Shown here: piece after piece, positions 42,267 through 50,822 of the stretch
Layout: each line of letters starts with the position of its first letter
How positions within the stretch are numbered: position 1 is the stretch's first letter
DNA from: Amycolatopsis japonica
Lineage (GTDB): Bacteria > Actinomycetota > Actinomycetes > Mycobacteriales > Pseudonocardiaceae
Assembly: GCF_000732925.1 (NCBI RefSeq)
Contig: NZ_CP008953.1
Location: 6,696,001-6,760,000 of the forward strand
DNA length: 64,000 bases
Reading direction: 5' to 3'
Notes under the pieces: generated by a model
Told to the model about the DNA's origin: nothing
The model's database searches: none
Seen by the model: the letters and a program-made list of their open reading frames with translations, nothing else
Program-made: the position numbers and the translations under genes

Positions 42267-42831
42267 CGAGTGCCTCCGGAGTGAGGATGGAGTTGAGCTT
42301 CTTGCGTGCGCGGCTGAGCCGGGAACCGACCGTGCCGGAAGAAATGCCGAGCGCCGCGGCCACTTCCTCGTACCCGAGCTGGCCGAGCGCCACGAGCAGG
42401 AGCACGTCGCGTTCCCCGGCGGACAGCCGGGACAGCGCCTTCGCGAGTTGAGGAAGCAGCCGCCGGGCGGCCACCGACGCGACCACCCTGCTCTCGTGTC
42501 CCTCGGCCACTGGCGCGACACTCGCCCGCGCCAGCGCGCGATAGTGGCGAGCCTCCCGGCGGCGATGCCTGGCCACCAGATTCGTGGCGATGCCGAACAG
42601 CCAGACCCGCACCTCACCGCGTTCGGCGTCGAACGTGCCGCGCCGGTCGAACGCGACGAGGAACGTCTCCGCGGCGATGTCCTCCGCGGTCTGCGCGTCC
42701 AGACGACCGGCCGCATACCGATAGATGGCAGCGAAGTAGCGATCATGCACTTCGGTGAACAGTTCCGGGTCCTGCGGCAACCGGGCGGCGAGGTCGGCGT
42801 CGGTCACCTGCTGGCCCGTCCCCGCTGTCAT
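42259..42831 (-). CDS. ECF-family RNA polymerase sigma factor
   Basis: Region 2 is ELFTEVHDRYFAAIYRYAAGRLDAQTAEDIAAETFLVAFDRR with the VRVWLFGIATNLVARHRRRE end. Region 4 is LSAGERDVLLLVALGQLGYEEVAAALGISSGTVGSRLSRARKKL. ATG 42831 gives 190 residues; a start at 42885 would add a segment with no similarity. It directs transcription of a small regulon, probably including its own operon, under control of the cotranscribed membrane protein. Confidence 0.85.
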   Translation of the reverse strand: MTAGTGQQVTDADLAARLPQDPELFTEVHDRYFAAIYRYAAGRLDAQTAEDIAAETFLVAFDRRGTFDAERGEVRVWLFGIATNLVARHRRREARHYRALARASVAPVAEGHESRVVASVAARRLLPQLAKALSRLSAGERDVLLLVALGQLGYEEVAAALGISSGTVGSRLSRARKKLNSILTPEALDE

Positions 42832-42957
42832 ATGTCCGCCTCTGACATGTGGTCCTTCCCGTCGGCAGTCGGCTTTCACCATCACTTCGCCGCAGGCCGG
42901 TTTCTTCTTCCCACTGAACTGTCACGTGCCGCCGTCGCAGAGGCGCGCCGGCGTTGG

Positions 42958-43893
42958 TCAGAGGACACGCCCGAACAGTTCCAGCGCATGAGCCGTGACG
43001 GCATCGGGCCGATCGTCCGCGAGGTAATGACCCGCGCCGTCGACGACATGGCCGGCCAGGTCGTCCGCCCGGTCACCGTGGACGTCGAGCATCCCTGGCC
43101 GGACCCCTCGATCGGCGCCGCCCACGAGCGCCACGGTCGGGACCGTGAGCCGCCGCTTGCGGTAGACGCCCGAGGAGAAGCGCCCCATCTCGGGGAGGAT
43201 GAGGTTTCGATACAGCGCCGAGCCGGCCTCAGGATGCCGCGGTTCGTGCAGGCGCGTGGTGAAGACAGCCAGATCTTCGTCGGTGATCGACTCGGCCGTG
43301 GCAAAACCACCGCGCAGCAGGTGGCGGGCGAGCCGGTCGGTGGCCAGGGCCCACGGCCCCAGGCGTGGTGTGGCGACAACCGGCTGGAACCACAACTGCG
43401 GGATACCAGCCAGCATGTACGGCTTGAAACGCAGGTAGGGGTGCGGGCCGAGGCAGAGGAAAGCCGCGATCCGTTCCGGGTGGTCGAAGCAGAGCCGGAA
43501 CCCGACGAAGGCACTGAAGTCATGCGCGACGAGGCCGACCCGGCGCCGGCCGAGCCGGTCCAGCAACGCGAGCACGTCGGCGAGGACTTCCTTCACGGAG
43601 TACCCCTGAGCCGGGGCGTCCGTCCAGCCCGCGCCGCGCAGGTCCGGCGCGATCACCCGGTAGTGCTCGGCGAGCGGAAGGATGACCTTGCGCCACTCCC
43701 ACCAATGCTGCGGGAAGCCGTGCAAGAGCAGGACCGTCGGGGCTTCTGGTCGGCCGGCCTCGGCGACGTGCATCCGCAGACCGGTAGAGAGCGTCAGGAA
43801 CGTATGGCTCACGCCGGGGAGCCGCGGCAGATCTGACGGCTCCGGCGGGTCCGGCTCGCCGGATCCGCGAGGTGAGTCATGCGTATTCGCCAC
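42958..43893 (-). CDS. Alpha/beta hydrolase, epoxide-hydrolase-like
   Basis: The oxyanion motif is LLHGFPQHWWEWR. The nucleophile is aspartate in LVAHDFSAFVGFR, as in epoxide hydrolases and haloalkane dehalogenases rather than serine esterases. The catalytic histidine is in VVDGAGHYLADDRP. The cytosolic length of about 311 residues is normal. GTG 43893 is favoured by a GGGAG upstream; ATG 43929 is the alternative. Substrate unknown. Confidence 0.8.
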   Translation of the reverse strand: MANTHDSPRGSGEPDPPEPSDLPRLPGVSHTFLTLSTGLRMHVAEAGRPEAPTVLLLHGFPQHWWEWRKVILPLAEHYRVIAPDLRGAGWTDAPAQGYSVKEVLADVLALLDRLGRRRVGLVAHDFSAFVGFRLCFDHPERIAAFLCLGPHPYLRFKPYMLAGIPQLWFQPVVATPRLGPWALATDRLARHLLRGGFATAESITDEDLAVFTTRLHEPRHPEAGSALYRNLILPEMGRFSSGVYRKRRLTVPTVALVGGADRGVRPGMLDVHGDRADDLAGHVVDGAGHYLADDRPDAVTAHALELFGRVL

Positions 43894-44150
43894 GAGACGG
43901 TTGTACTCCCTTTCCGCGCCATTCACCATGGGGCTTCTTACGTTCGGGTGTTCGCGATCCAGCGTTGAAGGAGAACCTGATACAGGGCCGGAAGACGTGG
44001 CGTTTCCGAACACGGAACGAGTCGGAAAGAACCTGACCATATCGACAGCGCCCGGCACGACTACCACCTATCATTATTGACGGCACGCCTTATTGCGCTA
44101 TACGGGAATTCCGGTTGCCGTCTCCGCGCCCGAAACGCCATGCTTCGACC

Positions 44151-44567
44151 ATGATCCAGGCACGGATTGGCTCCGACCATGACTTTCTGCGGCTGACGGC
44201 TGATGGCTTCGACGACGGTGCGCCACAGTACTTGCTGGCCGAGCTGCGACTCCAGGGCTTGTCCGCGTCAGTTCAGGTCGTGCACCACTATGCGACCGGG
44301 TTCGCCGATCTCGCGGAGTTCTTCCAGCAGCATGTGAACGACTGGCGTGGATGGGACGGAGTCCGAACCTGGGAGTCGCTCGAAAGGGACCTGAAAATCG
44401 ACGCGTCCCACCAGTACGGCCACGTGCAGCTACGGGTCACCATCCAGAGGTTTCAACCTGACTGGGGAAACGACGGCTGGCCCGCGACCGGTGACTTGAC
44501 GATCGAGCCAGGTGAGCAACTGTCGCAGATCGCCCAAGAGGTCAAGGCGCTGGCGACCGGCTCATGA
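44151..44567 (+). CDS. DUF6228-like protein
   Basis: From ATG 44151 the 138-residue protein has the pattern YLLAELRLQGLSASVQVV, then FADLAEFFQQHVNDWRGWDGVRTWESLERDLKIDA and HQYGHVQLRVTIQRF, ending in LTIEPGEQLSQIAQEVKAL. This is the DUF6228 signature; function unknown. An ATG at 44115 is possible but adds an unrelated-looking stretch. Confidence 0.65.
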   Translation: MIQARIGSDHDFLRLTADGFDDGAPQYLLAELRLQGLSASVQVVHHYATGFADLAEFFQQHVNDWRGWDGVRTWESLERDLKIDASHQYGHVQLRVTIQRFQPDWGNDGWPATGDLTIEPGEQLSQIAQEVKALATGS

Positions 44568-44586
44568 CGGTTCCCTTCACGTGCGC

Positions 44587-45045
44587 TCAGAGCCGGCGAC
44601 CCGTGGCCGCTTCCCACCATTCGGCGTGCCAGGCCTCCTGTTCCGCGACACTCACGATCTGGTCGAGATCCGCATCGGCCAGCGTATCGACGAGGTCCGC
44701 TTCCGAGGTCTTTTCGCCGGTACGCATCACGTAGATCTGCATTCCGCCGCCCATATCCCTGCACATGCCGCTCGGGTAGGTGTCGCGGCGGGCGCCTTGA
44801 ACGGCGATCGCCCAGCCCCCGGGTTCCAGCTGACGACGCAGCCGGACGAGCGACTCGAACATGTCCTCGGCGGTGGCCGTAAACCGGTCACCATCGAGGA
44901 ACAGCTCGATCCGATAGAGCGGCCTTGGCCCGTCGTAACCGTCCAGCCAGCCCCGCAGCCGCGCTCGTCGCCCTTCACCGGCACGCGCCACCGACACTTC
45001 TCGGTCTTCCAGCAGCCTCGGGTAGTCGCTCACCCTCCCATTCAA
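44587..45045 (-). CDS. Hypothetical protein, 152 residues
   Basis: A soluble protein with a distinctive block RRQLEPGGWAIAVQGARRDTYPSGMCRDMGGGMQIYVM and an acidic C-terminus with AWHAEWWEAATG. No domain with known function was recognised. TTG 45045 and GTG 45033 are possible starts. It lies convergent to the DUF6228 gene, 20 bases apart. Confidence 0.55.
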   Translation of the reverse strand: MNGRVSDYPRLLEDREVSVARAGEGRRARLRGWLDGYDGPRPLYRIELFLDGDRFTATAEDMFESLVRLRRQLEPGGWAIAVQGARRDTYPSGMCRDMGGGMQIYVMRTGEKTSEADLVDTLADADLDQIVSVAEQEAWHAEWWEAATGRRL

Positions 45046-45139
45046 TCAGCCGCGGCGACGCTCGTGTCCCAGCCTGAACGAAGAGCCATGACTGGCCCGT
45101 TCACTCTCCGCGTAAATTCGATCACGCTCTCGCCGCCAT

Positions 45140-45155
45140 TCGAACGTCAGTTCGA
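45140..45155 (+). promoter_or_regulatory. LexA (SOS) box
   Basis: TCGAACGTCAGTTCGA is a perfect palindrome and matches the actinobacterial SOS consensus TCGAAC-N4-GTTCGA at every defined position. It ends two bases before the first ATG of the DUF222-HNH gene. Confidence 0.85.
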
Positions 45156-45157
45156 GT

Positions 45158-46351
45158 ATGATCATGGGCATGACCACAACTCTCGCTTATAACCCGAAAG
45201 CCGCTCGCTTTCTTGACGCCGCGTTCGACGAAGAGCTTTCGCTTCGGCGGACGCAGGGACGTCAGGTACGAGCGTTAGCCGATTTCGCCGCTCGCGGCGG
45301 ATCACGAAGATCCGTGACCGAGGAGGTCGCCTTGCGCTTCTCGGTCACCCGCAATCACGCTTTCCTGCTCGTCGAGACTTCCTGCGCCCTCGTCGCCCGC
45401 CTGCCGAACACGCTGGCGGCATTGGAACGTGGTGATATCGACCTATACAAGGCTTCCAAGGTCATGCAACTGACCAGGGAGGTGTCGGACGAAGTCGCGG
45501 CACAGGTCGACGCCTGGCTGACCAAACGTCTCGCCGACCGTGATCCCGGAGCGATCCGGGGTTCGGTGAGACATGCCGTGCAGAAATTCGATCCCGACGG
45601 CTACCGCGAACGAGCGGCCAAGAAACGCGCGTTGCGGCATATCTCGCTGGAACACGACGACGAGACCATGTCCACACTCTCCGGCCACCTTCCCACGGAA
45701 GTCGCCAGTTCCATCTACGCCTCGATGAGCCGTGCCGCGCGCTCCCGGCGGAACAAGGACAAATCCCGGACGCTCGACCAGCATCGCGCCGACATCTTCG
45801 CCGAACGACTGCTGGCCGAGAACGGCCGGGGCAAGCCGCGAGCCCACATCCATGTCTATGTCGACTTCTTGACACTCGTCGGCGCACGCGACGATCCCGC
45901 GACACTGGCCGGGTACGGACCCATCCCCGACTGGCTGGTCCGCGAAATCGCCTCCGACCCCGGGTCCACCTGGTCCCGGCTGATCACCGACTCCGCCACG
46001 GGCCAACTGCTCGAGGCGGGCGGCGACAAGTACCGGTCACCGGCGTCCTTGGCCCGCTTGATCAAGGCGAGGGATCGCGAGTGCACCCAACCAGGCTGTC
46101 ACCTGCCGGCCGAGGTCTCCGAGATCGACCATATCGTCCCGCGGGCTCGCAACGGAAAGACCAATCACCACAACTGCCATATCCACTGCAAGAACCACAA
46201 CCTGCTCAAAGAGGAACCCGGGTGGTCGGCCGTACCCACCGGCGACGGCGGCATGATCATCACCACGCCGAGCGGCCATACCTACGAGTCAGCGCCAGAG
46301 CCGTTCCACGAACCACGCACAGGTCCCGAGGACGATGAAACTCAGACCTGA
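45158..46351 (+). CDS. DUF222 / HNH endonuclease (13E12 repeat family)
   Basis: The N-terminal 250 residues are the DUF222 helical domain (VRALADFAARGGSRRSVTEEVALRFSVTRNHAFLLVETS, then LPTEVASSIYASM). The HNH motif follows at about 310-350: RDRECTQPGCHLPAEVSEIDHIVPRARNGKTNHHNCHIHCKNHNLLK, with its Cys and His metal ligands intact. ATG 45170 (MTTTLAYN) is an equally likely start. A perfect LexA box overlaps the 5' end. Several 13E12 genes of mycobacteria are reported in the SOS regulon, consistent with damage induction here. Confidence 0.85.
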   Translation: MIMGMTTTLAYNPKAARFLDAAFDEELSLRRTQGRQVRALADFAARGGSRRSVTEEVALRFSVTRNHAFLLVETSCALVARLPNTLAALERGDIDLYKASKVMQLTREVSDEVAAQVDAWLTKRLADRDPGAIRGSVRHAVQKFDPDGYRERAAKKRALRHISLEHDDETMSTLSGHLPTEVASSIYASMSRAARSRRNKDKSRTLDQHRADIFAERLLAENGRGKPRAHIHVYVDFLTLVGARDDPATLAGYGPIPDWLVREIASDPGSTWSRLITDSATGQLLEAGGDKYRSPASLARLIKARDRECTQPGCHLPAEVSEIDHIVPRARNGKTNHHNCHIHCKNHNLLKEEPGWSAVPTGDGGMIITTPSGHTYESAPEPFHEPRTGPEDDETQT

Positions 46352-47511
46352 GCCGGTGTCCCCAAAGCCTTCAAGACCGCCCTGACAACCCGACGGGAAG
46401 GATCCTCGACCATCGGCCTCACCGAATCGACCGGAACGGCGTTCAGAATCCGAAGGGCCCCAACGGCTTGAGCTCGCACTCTGGCCGCAGGGTGGCTCAG
46501 CAACGGATGCAGCAGCTGCCCATCCTCTTGCCGCCCCGACTCGGCAAGTCCCGCGATGGTGCCCAAGGAAGGGCTCGCAGCGGAAACGGCCGACCGGTAC
46601 CAGTCGACAGCGTCGACGCCCGTACGCCGGGCAGCATCCCGCGCGAGCGCACGGATCAGCGAGGAACGGTCGTCCAGCAGACCGGCGATTTCGTTCCAGT
46701 GGCCGAGGCGAGCGAGTCCGGTCAGCGCGCTGATCCGTACCTCGCCGTGCCGGCAGGCGGCCAGCTTGCGCAGGACGTCCACGCGACCAGTCCACACGGC
46801 CTCGCGGGCGGCGGCCTCACCGGCTCGGGCGCGAAGACCCTTGTCGGAATTCGTCACGGCGAGCCGAACCATCTCGTCGAGTTTGAGATCGCCACGCCGG
46901 GTTCTGACCTCGAACGCGAACCTCGGCACAGCGGAGGTCGCCGAGCACATCAGCTGCTCGAGCACCGCCACGGGGGCGTCGTGAGCAGCCGCGTACAACT
47001 GCTGGACGCCGAAGCCCCCGCGACGACGGCGCCGCAGGTGAAGCATCGTTTCGGCGGCGGGCCGGAGGTACGTCGATGGCTTGTCGTGCAACAGCCGGAC
47101 GACACCCATGCGGGCGGCGTCGCGGACCGGAGACGCCCAATCCGTCATGCGCACCAGCAGGAACGGAAGCATCTCCGCGCGCGGGCTCGCCAGCATCTTC
47201 GTGACCGCCACCTCGCGGACTCGACCGTTGCCGTGTGAAGCGGCGATCGCCGTCGTCAACGGCCCGGCCCCACGCCCCGTGAGTCGAAGATCGACGTCGG
47301 CCAAGGCCCGCTGAGACCGGCAGTACACATCGAGAGTCGCGACGAGCGCCGGTGTCTCGGTGATCGTCTCGAAGGCGGCCTTGATTTCGGAGGCGTCACC
47401 GGAACTGTCGACACGCATGAGCGCATCGATGAGTACGCCGACGCGCTGTCCCCTGCTCTCCAAGGTTTCCTGGAGTGCCTCGGCCACGGTCTTGCTTCTT
47501 CCGAAGATCAC
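46342..47511 (-). CDS. HEAT-repeat protein
   Basis: GTG 47511 with GGGGAAGA upstream begins VIFGRSKTVAEALQETLE. The 389 residues are a series of paired helices of the HEAT type: RVREVAVTKMLAS, WASPVRDAARMGVVRLLHD, HPAARVRAQAVGALRILNA. Such solenoids bind proteins or nucleic acid. No enzyme domain is present. It ends convergently with the HNH gene, overlapping by 10 bases. Confidence 0.7.
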   Translation of the reverse strand: MIFGRSKTVAEALQETLESRGQRVGVLIDALMRVDSSGDASEIKAAFETITETPALVATLDVYCRSQRALADVDLRLTGRGAGPLTTAIAASHGNGRVREVAVTKMLASPRAEMLPFLLVRMTDWASPVRDAARMGVVRLLHDKPSTYLRPAAETMLHLRRRRRGGFGVQQLYAAAHDAPVAVLEQLMCSATSAVPRFAFEVRTRRGDLKLDEMVRLAVTNSDKGLRARAGEAAAREAVWTGRVDVLRKLAACRHGEVRISALTGLARLGHWNEIAGLLDDRSSLIRALARDAARRTGVDAVDWYRSAVSAASPSLGTIAGLAESGRQEDGQLLHPLLSHPAARVRAQAVGALRILNAVPVDSVRPMVEDPSRRVVRAVLKALGTPAQV

Positions 47512-47597
47512 TCGGCGATCTTCCCCGATCCACCGCCCACCGCGCTCATCCTTTTCGCGGGTAGACGCCCGATCACGGAACGCGTAGGAACAAGAGA

Positions 47598-49004
47598 ATG
47601 GCTGAGGAAAGGTCCAGACGAGTTTTCCTGTCCACGTCGGCCGCACTCTCGGCGGCCGCCCTGTCATCCGCAACTCTCGCACCGAGCGCCGGCGCCGAGG
47701 AATCCGGCGAACGCCTCACCCCACAACGACCGGACGCGGAACTCCGAGCGATACTCCGGGAGATAGACGAACACCGCATCGAAGCCACCGTACGCAGACT
47801 CGCGGCCTTCGGAACCCGCCACACGTTGTCCTCGCAGACCGACCCTGTCCGGGGAATCGGCGCCGCCCGCGACTGGATCCTCGCGGAGATGACGAAATCC
47901 GCGGAGCGATCGGGCGGCCGGATGACGGTCGAGGCACAGGCGTACCTCCAGCAGCCCGCTCCACCGCGGATCCCGGTGGCGACCACCATCACCAACGTCG
48001 TCGCCACCTTGCGCGGCTCCACCACCCCGGAACGGGTCTACGTCGTGTCCGGTCACTACGACTCGCGGTGTTCGGATCCACTCGACGCGACGAACGACGC
48101 GCCGGGCGCCGACGACGACGCCTCCGGAGTGGCCATCGCGATGGAACTCGCCCGGGTGCTCGCCACTCGCCGTCCGGCCGCGACCATCGTGTTCGCCGCG
48201 GTCGCCGGTGAGGAACAGGGCCTGTTCGGCGCACGGCACATGGCCACGCTGTTCAAGACGGCCGGAACGAACGTGCAGGCGATGTTCACCAACGACATCG
48301 TCGGTTCGAGCCGGGCGGACGACGGAACGCGGGACCCGCGGACGATCCGGTTGTTCGCCGAGGGCGTGCCGACGTCGGAAACCCCGGCACAGGCCGACAT
48401 CCGGCGCGCGGTCGGCGGGGAGAACGATTCGCCCTCCCGTCAGCTGGCGCGGTTCGTACGCTCGGTCGCGGACAACGAAGCGACCGGCATGACCGTACGG
48501 GTGATCCACCGGCGCGACCGCTACCTCCGCGGCGGCGACCACATCCCGTTCCTGGAGCAGGGGTATCCCGCCGTGCGGTTCACCGAACCGCACGAGGACT
48601 ACGCCCATCAGCACCAGGACGTCCGGGTGGAGAACGGCAAGCGGTTCGGCGATCTGCCCGAGTTCTGCGACTTCGCGTTCATCGCCAGGGTCGCGCGGGT
48701 GAACGCCGCGACGATGTGGTCGCTGGCGACCGCGCCCGGTACCCCCGAAGACGTCCGGATCCGGACGAACCGGCTGACGAACGAGACGGATCTGGTGTGG
48801 CGGCGCGGAACGGACCCGGACCTCGCCGGCTACGAGGTCGTCTGGCGGGAGACGACGGCGGCCGACTGGACGCACGTCGTCAGGGTCGGCGACACGACCG
48901 AGGCTAAAGTGGATCTGTCGAAGGACAACGTGTTCTTCGGTGTCCGCGCGGTCGGGAAGAACGGCCACCGCGGTCCGGTCGCGTTTCCGACACCGTTGAG
49001 TTGA
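47598..49004 (+). CDS. Exported M28-family zinc aminopeptidase with C-terminal FnIII-like domain
   Basis: A Tat signal (RSRRVFLSTSAALSAAALS) leads. The zinc ligands appear in order: SGHYDSR (His), GADDDASG (bridging Asp), AGEEQGL (catalytic Glu pair), FTNDIV (Asp) and TEPHEDYAHQHQD (His). The last 90 residues are a fibronectin-III-like module (LTNETDLVWRRGTDPDLAGYEVVWRETTAADWTHV). It should remove N-terminal residues from extracellular peptides. The stop codon lies in a tandem 14-base repeat. Confidence 0.85.
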   Translation: MAEERSRRVFLSTSAALSAAALSSATLAPSAGAEESGERLTPQRPDAELRAILREIDEHRIEATVRRLAAFGTRHTLSSQTDPVRGIGAARDWILAEMTKSAERSGGRMTVEAQAYLQQPAPPRIPVATTITNVVATLRGSTTPERVYVVSGHYDSRCSDPLDATNDAPGADDDASGVAIAMELARVLATRRPAATIVFAAVAGEEQGLFGARHMATLFKTAGTNVQAMFTNDIVGSSRADDGTRDPRTIRLFAEGVPTSETPAQADIRRAVGGENDSPSRQLARFVRSVADNEATGMTVRVIHRRDRYLRGGDHIPFLEQGYPAVRFTEPHEDYAHQHQDVRVENGKRFGDLPEFCDFAFIARVARVNAATMWSLATAPGTPEDVRIRTNRLTNETDLVWRRGTDPDLAGYEVVWRETTAADWTHVVRVGDTTEAKVDLSKDNVFFGVRAVGKNGHRGPVAFPTPLS

Positions 49005-49050
49005 GATCGCTGAGTTGAGGTCGCTGAGTTGAGGTCGCTGAGTTGATGCC
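48997..49050. repeat. Tandem 14-base repeat over a stop codon
   Basis: TGAGTTGAGATCGC, two copies of TGAGTTGAGGTCGC and a partial TGAGTTGATGCC follow head to tail. The peptidase stop lies in the first unit. With a 14-base period, TGA recurs in all frames. The start of the next gene lies 4 bases after the array. Confidence 0.75.
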
Positions 49051-49053
49051 ACG

Positions 49054-49662
49054 ATGACAGTCACCCCCGGCGACCTCGACGCCGCGATCACGAGTGTGGT
49101 CGGTGAACTACGCCAGGCGTCGGGCCGTGACTGGTCGGCGGCGTCGGGCACCGGCGACCTGAACGCCTGGCGCACGGCCGAACACCTCGGCGACTGCTTG
49201 ATCTCCTACGCGGGCCTGCTGATCGCGCGGCCGTCGACGCCGCGTTTCGTCTGCTTCGAATCCGTCGCCGACCAGGCCGCGACTCCGTCGGAGATGCTGG
49301 AGTTCGTCACGGTCGCCGGCGGCATCCTGGGTGCCACGCTCCGCACGGTGGCCCCGGACGTCCGCGCGTACCACCCGAGCGGCCGCGCCGACCTCGAAGG
49401 TTTCGCCGGGATGGGCTGCGTCGAAGTCCTGGTCCATGGCGAGGACATGGCCAGGGGGCTCCAAGTCACCCTCGATCCGCCGCGCGACGTCTGCTCGCGA
49501 GTGCTCGCCCGGATGTTCCCGGATGTCGACGTCACCGGCGTCGATCCCTGGACGGCGTTGCTGTGGGCGACGGACCGGACGGAGCTACGGGGACGGCCGT
49601 CGCGCGCCGGGTGGCAATGGCGAGGCACCCCGCTCGACGATCCACCGTTCAGCGAGGCCTGA
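49054..49662 (+). CDS. Maleylpyruvate isomerase-like (DinB-fold) protein
   Basis: The 202-residue protein has an MDMPI N-terminal-type helical bundle: WRTAEHLGDCLISYAGLLIA with the first metal histidine, GCVEVLVHGEDMARGL with the second, and a family WxWxG-like ending (GWQWRGTPLDDPPFSEA). Such proteins are mycothiol-dependent transferases in actinobacteria. Start ATG 49054 follows the 14-base repeats; no clear ribosome site is seen. Confidence 0.7.
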   Translation: MTVTPGDLDAAITSVVGELRQASGRDWSAASGTGDLNAWRTAEHLGDCLISYAGLLIARPSTPRFVCFESVADQAATPSEMLEFVTVAGGILGATLRTVAPDVRAYHPSGRADLEGFAGMGCVEVLVHGEDMARGLQVTLDPPRDVCSRVLARMFPDVDVTGVDPWTALLWATDRTELRGRPSRAGWQWRGTPLDDPPFSEA

Positions 49663-50347
49663 AGGCCACAACAGCGGCCTGGTCGCCGTTCCGCCACGCC
49701 ACGGCGGCCTCGTCGACCGGCCCGGCCTTCACGGCCCGCAGATGCCACTCGGCGGGCGGATGCCATTCCGCCGAAGACGAATCGCCGAACAGCCGAGCCC
49801 GTTCCACCACGGCCGGTCCCAGCACGGGATCCGCCGCGACCTGAGCCCACCAGGCGCCCCAAGAGCCGTCATCGCTCACGGACGCCGCGGCTTCCCCTTC
49901 CGGCATGTCGTCCACATTCGCCACGAAACCGCCCGCCCGCACCAGCCCGACTAGTTCGGCGTACAACGCCGTCAGGCGGTCCGGTGGCAGGTAGTGCAAC
50001 GCCATGATCGCCAGAACGGCGTCGTAGCCGCCGTACGGCAACAAGGCGGCCCAGCCCGGATCACGCAGATCGGCCCGGACCACCTCCACCGAAGACGGCA
50101 GCGACGCGCGAGCGATCGCCAGCATCACCGGGTCGAGATCGACCAGCGTGACCTCCGACTCGGGAAAACGGGCAAGCAGACGGGAACAGAGAGTGCCCGT
50201 GCCGCCACCCACGTCCAGCACCCTCGGCGCCCGCCCGTCGCAGCGCGCCGCGATCAGGTCGATCATCCGCTCGATCGCCTGCTCACGTCCTGGCTGATAC
50301 CGCGCCATGAGGCGATCCCAGCTGTCACTCCAGTCCCCAGTCTTCAT
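49649..50347 (-). CDS. Class I SAM-dependent methyltransferase
   Basis: Motif I is VLDVGGGTGTLCSRLL, motif II VTLVDLDPVMLAIA. VVRADLRDPGW and YDAVLAIMALHYLPPDRL follow, as in small-molecule methyltransferases. ATG 50347 gives 232 residues. The gene starts eight bases from a metal-regulator-like palindrome, and its 3' end overlaps the isomerase-like gene by 14 bases. Acceptor unknown. Confidence 0.8.
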   Translation of the reverse strand: MKTGDWSDSWDRLMARYQPGREQAIERMIDLIAARCDGRAPRVLDVGGGTGTLCSRLLARFPESEVTLVDLDPVMLAIARASLPSSVEVVRADLRDPGWAALLPYGGYDAVLAIMALHYLPPDRLTALYAELVGLVRAGGFVANVDDMPEGEAAASVSDDGSWGAWWAQVAADPVLGPAVVERARLFGDSSSAEWHPPAEWHLRAVKAGPVDEAAVAWRNGDQAAVVAFRPR

Positions 50348-50354
50348 ATCGGCA

Positions 50355-50371
50355 ATGATAATCGATATCAT
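50355..50371 (-). promoter_or_regulatory. Fur/Zur-like palindrome at the methyltransferase start
   Basis: ATGATAATCGATATCAT has perfect 6-base arms around ATCGA. It sits immediately upstream of the methyltransferase ATG. It resembles Fur-family boxes (TGAtAAt...atTATCA-like) but matches no specific consensus fully. Confidence 0.4.
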
Positions 50372-50483
50372 CAATCAACCAGTGCGTCACGATCCGTCTC
50401 CGGGTAGTAAGCGAGGTACGGCCGATCGGCGCAACTTGGCCCTTGACGCGTTTGTCACGCCGGAGCGCGGGAACTTTTCCGGC

Positions 50484-50777
50484 ATGTCCAGATGGCGAAC
50501 CACCAGTAGGAGCAACACCGCCGTGCGCGTCATCACCGGCATCGGCGCGCTGTTCGCTTTCATCGAGCTGCTGTACATGGTGATGGTGCTCGCGGGTGCC
50601 AACGCGGGCAACGGTTTCTTCATCTTCATCCAGGCGCTGGCCAGGCCGCTGGCGTTGTTCTGGCCGGGTCTCTTCCCGGTGAGTGACCCGAATCTCGCGG
50701 TCATCCTCGACTACGGTCTGGCCGCGGCGTTCTGGGTGATCCTGGCGGGCGTCATCGCCCGTTTCGCGGCCCGCTGA
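50484..50777 (+). CDS. Small membrane protein
   Basis: From ATG 50484 the 97-residue protein has two or three hydrophobic segments (VRVITGIGALFAFIELLYMVMVLAG, then ALARPLALFWPGLF and LDYGLAAAFWVILAGVIARF). It resembles no characterised family clearly. It is followed closely by a soluble conserved-type protein. Confidence 0.55.
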   Translation: MSRWRTTSRSNTAVRVITGIGALFAFIELLYMVMVLAGANAGNGFFIFIQALARPLALFWPGLFPVSDPNLAVILDYGLAAAFWVILAGVIARFAAR

Positions 50778-50822
50778 CCCCCTGCGGCGGCGATCGGCGT
50801 CCCGTTCGGCGACACTGGACGG

